From an uncultured Kangiellaceae bacterium (lineage in GTDB: Bacteria; Pseudomonadota; Gammaproteobacteria; Enterobacterales; Kangiellaceae), in NCBI GenBank assembly GCA_905479925.1, contig CAJQOL010000130.1:1-42890 (forward strand): a DNA stretch of 42,890 nucleotides, read 5' to 3'. The position numbers were made by a program, and so were the translations under genes. Every line of letters starts with the position of its first letter. The first letter of the stretch is position 1. Shown in pieces: positions 16,481 through 24,364 of this stretch. Below the pieces are notes generated by a model, which ran no database searches, was not told the DNA's origin, and worked only from the letters and a program-made list of their open reading frames with translations.

Positions 16481-17227
16481 TTATTTAAACTGAGAAATAC
16501 TTCGCTTAGTCGCGTTAATCGTTCTCCAGCCATAAGCTTGGCCATTAATTCCAAAGGCTTGGCCACCAACGCTCCAATTAGGATTAGCAAAATAGTCATA
16601 TTGAGTAGCGCTGCCAAACACATGCGGATAAGCCATTATGCTAGCAAAAGAGTTTTGTACTCCGTGGCCCATACCATCGACATAAACGCCACCGCTGGTA
16701 TCCCCTTGTTTCCTAGAGTGAGCGTTGCCCATATTATGACCTAACTCGTGAACAAAAGTTGTTGCTCCGCAATCGACCGCGGTAATACTATACATTTTTC
16801 CGTTTTGTGAACTGTATAAGTTACCGCCACTACCTTGACCAACCCAAGCGATACCGCAGGAGATCAAACCTGGTTGTCCGGCTGATTCACCAACACCTAG
16901 CACGGCAACCATATCCGCTTTCCAATCATCGCGAATACCTTGTACCCAACTACTATCGGTCACCGCATTTAGCCAACCACCTGACGGTGTAATCGCGTAG
17001 TTACCAAGGTTTTGTGTACCCACAAGCCTCAATGTAATATCAATACCGTTTTGGCTATAAACTTGATTGCTAAATGAAATCAGTTGGTTTATTTTTGTAT
17101 TAATATTGCCTGTTTTTGCGGCTGATGTATTGTCATACATAATTCCAATATCTATCGTTTCTGCTTGAACAAACGAAGATACAATTAACGTTGCAGTAAG
17201 CCCCAAGCTTTTTAAATATTTATTCAT
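16481..17227 (-). CDS. Secreted zinc metallopeptidase (metzincin, M12B/reprolysin-like)
   Basis: The 248-residue precursor has a Sec signal peptide (MNKYLKSLGLTATLIVSSFVQA, cut about residue 22). The metzincin zinc site is complete: His160, Glu161, His164 and His170 in HELGHNMGNAH, and the Met-turn Met198 in SIMAYP. There is no propeptide inside the chain and no C-terminal secretion or carbohydrate-binding domain, so it is smaller than typical secreted metzincins. Cys124 and Cys153 may form a disulfide. It is exported to the periplasm or beyond. A gene with a single N-terminal membrane anchor ends 39 bases upstream and is probably in the same operon; it could act as an inhibitor, chaperone or sheddase substrate (inference). 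A hairpin follows the stop. Confidence 0.88.
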   Translation of the reverse strand: MNKYLKSLGLTATLIVSSFVQAETIDIGIMYDNTSAAKTGNINTKINQLISFSNQVYSQNGIDITLRLVGTQNLGNYAITPSGGWLNAVTDSSWVQGIRDDWKADMVAVLGVGESAGQPGLISCGIAWVGQGSGGNLYSSQNGKMYSITAVDCGATTFVHELGHNMGNAHSRKQGDTSGGVYVDGMGHGVQNSFASIMAYPHVFGSATQYDYFANPNWSVGGQAFGINGQAYGWRTINATKRSISQFK

Positions 17228-17266
17228 TTTTATTCTCCTAATAGTTATTTTTTATTAACAAAGTTG

Positions 17267-17986
17267 TTACTCCTTAGTTCCTTCTGGTGCGATGACTTCA
17301 ATTGAATCGTCGTTAGACGTATCCATTTGAACTGCCTCAAATTCGACGTGGCTTTTGTATAGGTCGCGCTTGGCGGCCAACCATCCATGCTTTCCTTTTG
17401 ACTCGAACACATAGTTACCAGAAGCGGTAGTAAATTGCCCGTAAAGCGCATCTTCTCCAACGGTCAGTACGGTGGTATGCATTGCACCATCCGAACCAAC
17501 CAATCGGACAAATACACTTTTGTCACCATTATCGAAAGTGTTTACTTTAGTTACCTCAGCTGAAAACATTTCTAAAGTCTGGGGTATTTCAAGATTAAAA
17601 GTATCTCCAACTTCTAATGAGCGAAGCGAGTCCAAGTCGAATTCAACATAACTTTCACCGTTTAAATCTTCTGGCAGTACGCCTGCCTCTTCTAAGATTT
17701 CCTTAGCTTCATCGGAAGGGCGTGATATACCATTAAACAGTTGCTGATTTTCATTAGATGTCACTTCTAATTCGCCTGAATTTTCTGTCACTCCCGACGG
17801 CTCTTTAGTAATAGTCGAAGTTTTGTTTCCCACGATTTTTTTAGCTGATTCTATCGGTTGAACTAATTTTTCGACTTGCGAAATTCCTTGCTGCTCTATC
17901 GCTTTGTCCGTAGGGTTTCCCCAAATCCACCATAGGATTGCTATGACCCCAATTAACGATAATGTAATCACCATTTTGCTTTTCAT
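17267..17986 (-). CDS. Membrane-anchored periplasmic protein of unknown function, upstream of a metallopeptidase
   Basis: The start at 17986 is chosen because GAGGAG stands seven bases before it and MKSKMVITLSLIGVIAILWWIWG is a good signal anchor; the frame continues 22 codons upstream but those look non-coding. The 239-residue product then has an acidic, Ser/Thr/Glu-rich linker (about 30-85) and a beta-rich domain (~95-235) with FDLDSLRSLEVGDTFNLEIP and VFESKGKHGWLAAKRDLYKS. I cannot place the family. It ends 39 bases before the metallopeptidase start. By analogy with protease/inhibitor or protease/propeptide pairs the two may work together, but nothing in the sequence proves it. Confidence 0.65.
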   Translation of the reverse strand: MKSKMVITLSLIGVIAILWWIWGNPTDKAIEQQGISQVEKLVQPIESAKKIVGNKTSTITKEPSGVTENSGELEVTSNENQQLFNGISRPSDEAKEILEEAGVLPEDLNGESYVEFDLDSLRSLEVGDTFNLEIPQTLEMFSAEVTKVNTFDNGDKSVFVRLVGSDGAMHTTVLTVGEDALYGQFTTASGNYVFESKGKHGWLAAKRDLYKSHVEFEAVQMDTSNDDSIEVIAPEGTKE

Positions 17987-18698
17987 ATTCACTCCTCGAG
18001 TTTCTGATTTTTTTATGATTTTTCTACACACACAGTTAAGCCTGCTGAACACAGCGATACTAGACTAATAATTAATATGGTAGTTTTTCGATGGCTTCTT
18101 TTTAGAGCCAACGAGTATTTTGAACTAACTAAATTTTGGAGGAACGTCGCCAAGACGATGTATTTATTACGAGATTTTTCTCGTCATGAGTTTTTAATCA
18201 CTACTGTTATTTTCTTTACTTTTATATTTCTATAAATTTATTTTTCTCTATTTTTTAATTGCTGCATAAGCAAGAATACGTGCAAAGTATTCTTCTCACC
18301 TAGTACTTCGTTTCGTTGGCGATATTTCAGTAACTAGAAAAGTTACCGTATGACGTCGAACAATTAATTAGTTTTGGTAATATTTAATAAACATATGCGT
18401 TCTTTTAATTATTCTCATAGCAGTTTATAGATAATGAATGATCTTTTGCGTCGATTTATTTTAACCGCTGCATCCCTGTTCATCGGAATTTTTTGAATAT
18501 TTTGGTGTTAATCCGACAAAGAGGAATTAACTATTGTCTTATCAGGAATGGAAAGAGCTAGAAAAAAATCAGCAAAAAGTGAATTTAGAATTGCTGGTTA
18601 ACAATAGGGCTTAATTTAAGTAATAGCCAATCTGGGAAAATCTAATTATTCTTGAGGATAGCTTAGTAACATTTACAGAGAGACGGTTTACCAGTTTT
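17987..18698. other. Long AT-rich non-coding stretch
   Basis: This ~710-base gap separates the protease operon from the broken DUF3667 gene. It is very AT-rich between 18100 and 18500. The only coding sign is a 26-codon frame from TTG 18534 to 18614 with GAGGAA at 18521-18526, seven bases upstream; the peptide begins LSYQEWKELEKNQQK. I see no RNA gene or clear hairpin. Confidence 0.5.
18534..18614 (+). CDS. Possible 26-residue small protein
   Basis: A TTG start with a strong Shine-Dalgarno (GAGGAA, spacing 7) opens a 26-codon frame encoding a charged, probably helical peptide rich in Glu, Lys, Gln and Asn. No homologue is known to me. It could equally be the eroded start of a longer gene. 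Confidence 0.2.
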   Translation: MSYQEWKELEKNQQKVNLELLVNNRA

Positions 18699-19493
18699 TT
18701 AAGTAGCTTCTTCGAAAGGGACAGTCTCATTCTGATGAGATGTCGCATGCGCTTCATAATAGCCTATTGATATAATTGAGATAGCAAAGAAAAAAACTAA
18801 ACTAGCCAATAACCATAAAAAAGTTCGATATATACAAGTAACCTGACCTAAGCTGTAAACAACTTTAGCACTCTGTATTACGAATAGCAGAGACGCAATC
18901 GATACTATTGTAGCTAGTGTTTCGTTGACCATGGCGCTCAAATTCGCAACGACTAATGTCAGCAAGTTTGCTGCTATCAGAAGTATTAGAAAAGCCGAAT
19001 ATAGATTCACAACAAAAAAAACACTTTTGATGATTTTTGACTGGCGGTCATAAAGCTGTGCGCAAATTACCGATAACGGGAGTGTTATTATAGATACAAT
19101 TTGAATGATCCGTGTTCGAGCGTCATCTTGTAGGTTTGATTCATTATTGTTACTTAACAAGGCTTCAAAAAAACCACCGTAAAAATCGCCTCCGTTGTTA
19201 AGTAGCGAACTCAGCACCCCGTAAAGCACGGAAAGAAAAATATATAACCTGACAGGATGGACATACCTTACCTGCTTGCCTATTAGCCAGTTTTGCGTGT
19301 ATACGCCTGGTTTAAACAAGGCTTTGAAGGAGTTAATCAGTTTAGCATCAACAAACAAAAAGTCATCCCAGACCGCATGAACCCAATCTTTCAGGCTAGG
19401 TTCAAAGTCCTTATCGCGCTGTCAGCAGCTCGAGCAAAAGCTTTGTGAGAAAAACTCTCCGCAATTGCTACACTGTTTCTGATCGGCGTCCAT
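18699..19493 (-). pseudogene. DUF3667 membrane protein gene interrupted by one in-frame stop
   Basis: Read from the ATG at 19493, the frame encodes a zinc ribbon (CSNCGEFFSQSFCSSC), then TGA at 19422-19424, then QRDKDFEPSLKDWVHAVWDDFLFVDAKLINSFKALFKPG and four to five membrane helices to 18699. DUF3667 proteins carry CxxCGxxF...FCxxCGQ followed by this same layout, so the TGA replaces the glycine of CGQ (GGA to TGA, one base). The rest of the frame is intact, including GKQVRYVHPVRLY, the family motif before the first helix, so the break is recent or the sequence has an error. A downstream TTG could restart without the ribbon. The function of the family is unknown. Confidence 0.75.
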
Positions 19494-19574
19494 CGTTTGA
19501 ATATTGATATTAAAATAATTATAAAGTGTAAATTATATAGGTTAGGACAAAAAGGTATCCCTTAAATCCCATAC

Positions 19575-19853
19575 TTAGGTTTTTTGTTCAGGCTTAGCCA
19601 ATATCTCAACATAGAAAGACTCTAATCCGTCTTTCTCAGCTTGATCAATATGGCTATTTAATTCCGACTTACGTACGCTTTGTGCTGACAGCTCAGTCGC
19701 CCCAAACTGACAATCAAAGTCCCAATAGTCAACGCCTTCAGGACAAGGTTTATTTCTTTCTCTTTTAAGATATTTTTTAACTTCGTGTTTGATCGCTTCA
19801 AACCTACGAGCGGGTTTTATTTTTGGATGAGCAATTTTGAAGGTCTTTTTCAT
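19575..19853 (-). CDS. DUF6172 family small protein
   Basis: The 92-residue protein MKKTFKIAHPKIKPARRFE... contains KHEVKKYLKRERNKPCPEGVDYWDFDC, which I recognise as the DUF6172 family. It is a small, soluble, highly charged protein of unknown role that recurs in gammaproteobacteria. The frame starts six codons earlier at 19871, but the ATG at 19853 has GGAA five bases upstream and matches the family start. It stands alone between the broken DUF3667 gene and the fadJ-like gene. Confidence 0.7.
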   Translation of the reverse strand: MKKTFKIAHPKIKPARRFEAIKHEVKKYLKRERNKPCPEGVDYWDFDCQFGATELSAQSVRKSELNSHIDQAEKDGLESFYVEILAKPEQKT

Positions 19854-19949
19854 GGGGTTTCCGTGATTCATTAAGTGATTTTATGCAATGCCTTTACAAG
19901 CTCTACATAAATGCTGCTGCCCTAGAACCAGCGCTAGCGCAGCATAAGC

Positions 19950-19967
19950 GGTTATTGTCTAATAACC
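19950..19967. other. Perfect 7-base inverted repeat downstream of the fadJ-like gene
   Basis: GGTTATT (19950-19956) and AATAACC (19961-19967) are separated by GTCT, 12 bases past the end of the paa cluster's last gene. There is no T run, so it is at best a weak or factor-dependent termination site. Confidence 0.3.
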
Positions 19968-19978
19968 TATTAGTGTGG

Positions 19979-22030
19979 CTATTGTATCAGATCAACATCA
20001 ACTTCCGGCCAGATTAATGCACCTTCCGAGGCTCTGTAATTAGATAATACTTGCGAAACTTTCTCTTTACCCACTTGGCTCGCTTGAAACATTGGTCCAC
20101 CTTTATGTCTTGGGAAACCATAACCATGTAACCAAATAACATCAATATCAGACGCTCGCTGCACAATACCATCCTTGAGTAGCTGCAGCCCTTCTGAGAT
20201 TAACGCGAGTAATGCTCGGCTAACGATGGTTTCATCGTCAAAGGTTTGTTGCTTAATTTCCAATGCTTTTGATTGCTCGGAAATTAGCTCTGCCACCACC
20301 GGATCGGCTTCGCCCCTTGGGTTATTGCTATAGTCATAATAGCCTGCTTTAGTCTTTCGCCCCAAGCGTCCCGCATCAACCATTAATTCAGATGGTTTAA
20401 AGTATCCCTTATCAAATGCCGGAAATGGTTGCGCGCGTCGCGCTGACACGCCAATATCAATCCCCGACATATCTCCGACAGCGAGTGGTCCCATTGCCAT
20501 TCCCCAATTAACTAAGGCTTGGTCAACTTGTGAAACGCTTGCACCTTCTAGCAACATTTGCTGAACTTCGCGACCATAACGGGTATACATTCTATTTCCA
20601 GCAAAGCCAAAACAAACACCCACTAAAACCGATATTTTCTTCAGTTGTTTAGCCACTGCCATGGCTGTAACGACGGCCTGCTCCGATGATTTTTCCGCTT
20701 TAACGACTTCTAATAATTTCATAATATTGGCAGGGCTAAAGAAGTGCATGCCGATTACTTGCTCCGGCCGCTCTACCACTGACGCAATTTCGTTTATATC
20801 TAAATAGGAAGTATTAGTCGCAAGAATACAACTTGGCTTACAGACTTGGCTCAAGGTTGAAAAAATGGTCTTCTTAACATCCATATTCTCAAAAACCGCC
20901 TCGACCACTAAGTCGCATTCAGAAAGAGACTGGTAATCGGTACTAGTGGTTAGTTTTGCCAAATAACCATCAACCTGTGTTTGGCTCATTCTTCCGCGCT
21001 TTACATTAGCGTTAAAGTTGCCATTAATTCTATCCGTTCCTGCCTTTAATCCTTCATCGTTTTGTTCGATAAGAATGACTTCAAATCCGCTGGACAAAAA
21101 CGCGGTTACAATGCCAGACCCCATAGTGCCACCGCCAATAATTCCAACGGTTTTTACCGATAAAGGCTGGGCGTCAAACTGAGTTTTTGCGGCTGTACGC
21201 TCAGCTCCAAATGCAAAGCGAAGAGCTGCGGATTGCTCAGAAGTTCGCAAGCTCAAAAACTCTTCTCGCTCCAGTTTCATACCCTCTTCAATCGATAGAT
21301 TAGTCGTACGTTTTAACAGTTTAGCCGCTACTACAGGTGCCAATTTTCCGCGAGATTTCTTAGTCAGCGCGCCAATCGCGGTGTCCCAGTCCTCAACCGT
21401 ATCGTTAACTGGTTGCTCGCCGACCCGTTTAATGAGTGTTTCTCCGTTATCGATCATGGCATTAACGTAAGCAATAGTTTGTTGATCTAAATCGCTACCC
21501 GACTCAAATACCGCATCAAATAAATTGTACTCGGACAATGCATTCACGGAATAATGTTTACCTCCGGTAACCATTTCTAGCGCTTTGTTGGTTCCTACAA
21601 TTCTTGGCAATCGCTGGGTTCCACCGGCTCCAGGAATAAGACCCAGGTTTACTTCCGGCAGGCCAACTTTGACATCAGCTAAGGCAACACGATAATGACA
21701 AGCTAACGCAACTTCAAAGCCACCACCTAACGAGGTACCAAACATGGATGCGACCACCGGCTTAGTGCTGGCTTCAATTCGATTAACAACATCGGGCAAA
21801 TGAGGTTCAAGTGGTGTTGAGCCAAACTCTTTTATATCCGCACCGGCGATAAAAGTTCGCTTTGCGCAGCGAATGATAATCGCTTTAATCGAATCATCGC
21901 TTTCTAGTTCTTTAATACCATCAACAAGGCCCTGTCTTACTGATTGTGATAAGGCGTTCACCGGTGGATAATCGATAGTGATTATGCCAATGCTCTGTTG
22001 TTTTTCTAAATTTACGGGTGACTTAGTCAT
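19979..22030 (-). CDS. Bifunctional enoyl-CoA hydratase / 3-hydroxyacyl-CoA dehydrogenase (FadJ-like)
   Basis: The 683-residue protein joins two beta-oxidation steps. Residues ~10-190 are an enoyl-CoA hydratase domain with both catalytic glutamates, Glu106 (GGGFE) and Glu126 (LPEVNLGLIPGAGG). Residues ~293-470 are the NAD-binding dehydrogenase domain (GIIGGGTMGSG at 297-307, catalytic His429 in GMHFFSPA), followed by two C-terminal dehydrogenase helical domains (FGFAGNRMY, then HGYGFPRHKGGP). It is slightly shorter than FadB/FadJ (about 710-730). It ends the paa operon, 21 bases after paaX. PaaF and PaaH genes are absent here, so it probably supplies both steps on the opened-ring acyl-CoA. 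A general fatty-acid role is the alternative. Confidence 0.87.
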   Translation of the reverse strand: MTKSPVNLEKQQSIGIITIDYPPVNALSQSVRQGLVDGIKELESDDSIKAIIIRCAKRTFIAGADIKEFGSTPLEPHLPDVVNRIEASTKPVVASMFGTSLGGGFEVALACHYRVALADVKVGLPEVNLGLIPGAGGTQRLPRIVGTNKALEMVTGGKHYSVNALSEYNLFDAVFESGSDLDQQTIAYVNAMIDNGETLIKRVGEQPVNDTVEDWDTAIGALTKKSRGKLAPVVAAKLLKRTTNLSIEEGMKLEREEFLSLRTSEQSAALRFAFGAERTAAKTQFDAQPLSVKTVGIIGGGTMGSGIVTAFLSSGFEVILIEQNDEGLKAGTDRINGNFNANVKRGRMSQTQVDGYLAKLTTSTDYQSLSECDLVVEAVFENMDVKKTIFSTLSQVCKPSCILATNTSYLDINEIASVVERPEQVIGMHFFSPANIMKLLEVVKAEKSSEQAVVTAMAVAKQLKKISVLVGVCFGFAGNRMYTRYGREVQQMLLEGASVSQVDQALVNWGMAMGPLAVGDMSGIDIGVSARRAQPFPAFDKGYFKPSELMVDAGRLGRKTKAGYYDYSNNPRGEADPVVAELISEQSKALEIKQQTFDDETIVSRALLALISEGLQLLKDGIVQRASDIDVIWLHGYGFPRHKGGPMFQASQVGKEKVSQVLSNYRASEGALIWPEVDVDLIQ

Positions 22031-22051
22031 ACTTGTTCTCTTTCATTTAGC

Positions 22052-22987
22052 TTAATTGAAGCGAGCCGAATAACCCATTGTTGGATTCTGCGGATCGGTA
22101 TGTTTTGGTAAGTAGCCGTCAAACGATTCAAGCTCACTTGTTATATAACGGATTGAAGCCCGTTCAAATAATTTGTACAGGGATTTGACCAATTGGTTTG
22201 CCCTATGCCCCTGCCAATTATCAGGTAGCATATTGTCGGAGAGTTCATGGTCTTGTAATAAAATACGACGGTATTCATGGATCAATAGAACTCGCATCAA
22301 AAATACCTGTTGATCGGACAATGAATTTTTCTTTTCTAGTTGCTCAAGAAATGGCTGATAAATAGAGACTAAGGATTGATACCGGTGTTGAAGAAGCTCA
22401 AGATCCCACTTTTCATAAACTAGTCTCTTCAGTACTTGTTGCGAGTTTGTATCATTGGTTTTGGCCGAAAAAACAATGACGGAACCTTCTAGCTCTAACT
22501 CTTTGATAGTTTCATCTAGGGAATCTTGATCAAGCTTTGGGTGCGCGTAGGCTCCCGAGGATAACGAACTAAACCCCATCCATTTTAACTGACGCTTCAA
22601 TTCAGGAAGCTTTACCTCATCGACGAAACTAGGCATTAAGATCAACCAATGATCATTAGCGGAACGATTATCTGCCGCGTAGATTCTGCGAGCAGCTTTG
22701 GTATAATGACTATGCGCGGTTTCGGTAAAACGATAATAACTCTTTCGGCCTATTTTTTTTGCCTCTAACCAATCCTCTTTCACCAATCTAAATACCGAGG
22801 TTCTGACTAGCCTTTCCGAATAACCGAATGGTTGAAGCGCATCAATCAAACTACCCAACCAAATCCAATTTCCATGTTGAGATATGACATCACCAAACAA
22901 AGTCACAATAATTGTACGACAACTAATGTTGGCGTTTTCAGGACGCTCTGCAATAAAATCAATAATGTTGTTAGTTGGTAAACTCAC
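22052..22987 (-). CDS. paaX: PaaX, phenylacetyl-CoA-responsive repressor
   Basis: PaaX is a GntR/DeoR-like winged-helix repressor of paa genes, released from DNA by phenylacetyl-CoA. The 311-residue protein has the typical start (SCRTIIVTLFGDVI...GNWIWLGSLIDAL), the winged helix with YSERLVRTSVFRLVKEDWLEAKKIGRKSYYRFT (about 68-105), the central domain (ILMPSF...WMGFSSLSSGAYAHP) and the C-terminal domain with LLIHEYRRILLQDHELSDNMLP, which is diagnostic of PaaX. It lies inside the operon it presumably controls, between paaE (19 bases) and the fadJ-like gene (21 bases), so its own expression is autoregulated. Length equals the family norm. Confidence 0.9.
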   Translation of the reverse strand: MSLPTNNIIDFIAERPENANISCRTIIVTLFGDVISQHGNWIWLGSLIDALQPFGYSERLVRTSVFRLVKEDWLEAKKIGRKSYYRFTETAHSHYTKAARRIYAADNRSANDHWLILMPSFVDEVKLPELKRQLKWMGFSSLSSGAYAHPKLDQDSLDETIKELELEGSVIVFSAKTNDTNSQQVLKRLVYEKWDLELLQHRYQSLVSIYQPFLEQLEKKNSLSDQQVFLMRVLLIHEYRRILLQDHELSDNMLPDNWQGHRANQLVKSLYKLFERASIRYITSELESFDGYLPKHTDPQNPTMGYSARFN

Positions 22988-23006
22988 TTTAACTGAAAGT
23001 CAGTAA

Positions 23007-24095
23007 CTAACTAAAGTCAAAGTCAATTTCAACGTCTTCCGATACCGGATGTGCTTGGCAGGTCAAGATCATACCTTCTTCGACTTCTTGTTCTGTCAGT
23101 GAATGATTCATGTCCATTTCGACTTTACCTTTGATCACTTTCGCTTTACAAGTCGCGCAGACACCACCTTTACAGGAGAATGGTAAGTCAGCGCCATTTT
23201 CCATGGCAGCGTCAAGAATGTTATCACCGCCCATTTCCAATTCTAATAATGTTTTTCGTCCAGCGACTTTAACCGATACATTAGCAATTTTTTCTCCATA
23301 TTTTTCCGCACGCTTAGCCTGTTTGGCTGCAGCTTGTTCTTCTGATTCGCCAGAGAAAAACAACTCATAATGAACATTTTCAGGATCAAAATCCCATGAT
23401 TCAAACGCCTTGGCAATATCTAACGTCATTTGCTCGGGTCCACAAACAAACACATCATTAAAACTGGCGATGCTTATCATTCCAGCGTTATTTAAATCGA
23501 TAATTTTTTGTGCGCTAATTCGACCATTAAGCAGCTCGGCATCATTTTCTTCTTTCGTGAAGAAGTTAATCCATTGTAAGCGGTCTAAATATTGATTTTT
23601 AAGAAAACAGAGTCGCTCTCGAAACATCATCATCGGTGTACGCTGGTTACCATACATTAATGTAATTGTTGCATTTTTTTCTGTAGCGAGTATGGTTTCA
23701 ACGTGGGATAGGATCGGTGTGATACCACTTCCAACCGCAACTAATAAGTAATTTTTATCACTCGTTTCATCAAGTTCAGAATAAAAATGTCCTTGCGGCG
23801 GCATGACTTCTAATGTCATGCCAGCTTTTAATTCGGTATTCGCATAATTAGAGAAAACGCCATCTTCAATCGCCTTTATACCCACTTGCAAGGTCTGGCT
23901 ATCCACACCGCGGCAAATAGAATAAGAGCGTCTAATATCTTGGCCGTCGATATCCGCTTTAAGAGTCAGATGCTGCCCCTGAATATACTTAAAAGTATCT
24001 TTAAGGTCATCGGGAACATTAAAGGTCAACGACACGGAGTCTTTAGTTTGACGCTCGATATTTGATATGACTAGTGGATAAAAATTTGTGTCCAT
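23007..24095 (-). CDS. paaE: PaaE, reductase subunit of phenylacetyl-CoA epoxidase
   Basis: PaaE passes electrons from NADPH to the PaaAC di-iron core. The 362 residues show the ferredoxin-reductase order: FAD domain with RRSYSIC (55-61), NAD(P) domain with VAVGSGITPI (about 117), and a C-terminal plant-type 2Fe-2S domain with Cys308, Cys313, Cys316 and Cys346 (SCKGGVCATC ... LTC). All ligands are intact, and the length is normal. The start at 24095 follows a 269-base spacer from paaD that holds a family-A palindrome and two runs of short tandem repeats, which could separate its expression from the upstream genes. paaX follows after 19 bases. Confidence 0.93.
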   Translation of the reverse strand: MDTNFYPLVISNIERQTKDSVSLTFNVPDDLKDTFKYIQGQHLTLKADIDGQDIRRSYSICRGVDSQTLQVGIKAIEDGVFSNYANTELKAGMTLEVMPPQGHFYSELDETSDKNYLLVAVGSGITPILSHVETILATEKNATITLMYGNQRTPMMMFRERLCFLKNQYLDRLQWINFFTKEENDAELLNGRISAQKIIDLNNAGMISIASFNDVFVCGPEQMTLDIAKAFESWDFDPENVHYELFFSGESEEQAAAKQAKRAEKYGEKIANVSVKVAGRKTLLELEMGGDNILDAAMENGADLPFSCKGGVCATCKAKVIKGKVEMDMNHSLTEQEVEEGMILTCQAHPVSEDVEIDFDFS

Positions 24096-24134
24096 CGTAA
24101 AAACCCTTAACGCTCTCCACCAATTTGTTTTAAT

Positions 24135-24168
24135 CCCCTCTCCCTCAGGGAGAGGGCTAGGGAGAGGG
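24135..24168. repeat. Family-A palindromic repeat (paaD-paaE spacer)
   Basis: CCCCTCTCCCTCAGGGAGAGGG followed by CTAGGGAGAGGG: a palindrome plus one extra arm. The same unit occurs at 24889-24921 and 27004-27039, and its core at 25287-25308. Confidence 0.85.
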
Positions 24169-24271
24169 ATTGTTTAGTTGTTGGCAATTAGAATAATTAT
24201 CCTAAAAATTCTAATTCCTATATTTTTTGTATTGCTATCTTTCTGTCTTTCTCACTTTCTAGTTTCTTCTT

Positions 24272-24352
24272 TCCTAGCTCCTAGCTCCCAGCTCCCAGCT
24301 CCCAGCTCCTAATTTTCTCGCTTTCTCGCTTTCTCGCTTTCTAGCTTTCTCG
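24272..24352. repeat. Two adjacent short tandem repeats (7-mer and 8-mer)
   Basis: From 24272 to 24311 a 7-base unit (CTAGCTC/CCAGCTC) is repeated five to six times; from 24314 to 24352 an 8-base unit (TTTCTCGC) is repeated about five times with small changes. They lie between paaD and paaE and code for nothing. Such runs expand and contract by slippage. Confidence 0.8.
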
Positions 24353-24364
24353 TCTACTCGTCTT

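Noticed and set aside
19422..19424. TGA in the DUF3667 gene read as selenocysteine
   Set aside because: The family has glycine at this position, the change is one base from GGA, and no SECIS-like hairpin is apparent just after it.
23110..23370. Plus-strand frame inside paaE
   Set aside because: It is antisense to the conserved 2Fe-2S coding region and has no recognisable sequence.
24272..24352. Possible CRISPR-like array
   Set aside because: The units are 7 and 8 bases long, directly adjacent and without spacers; it is simple tandem repetition.
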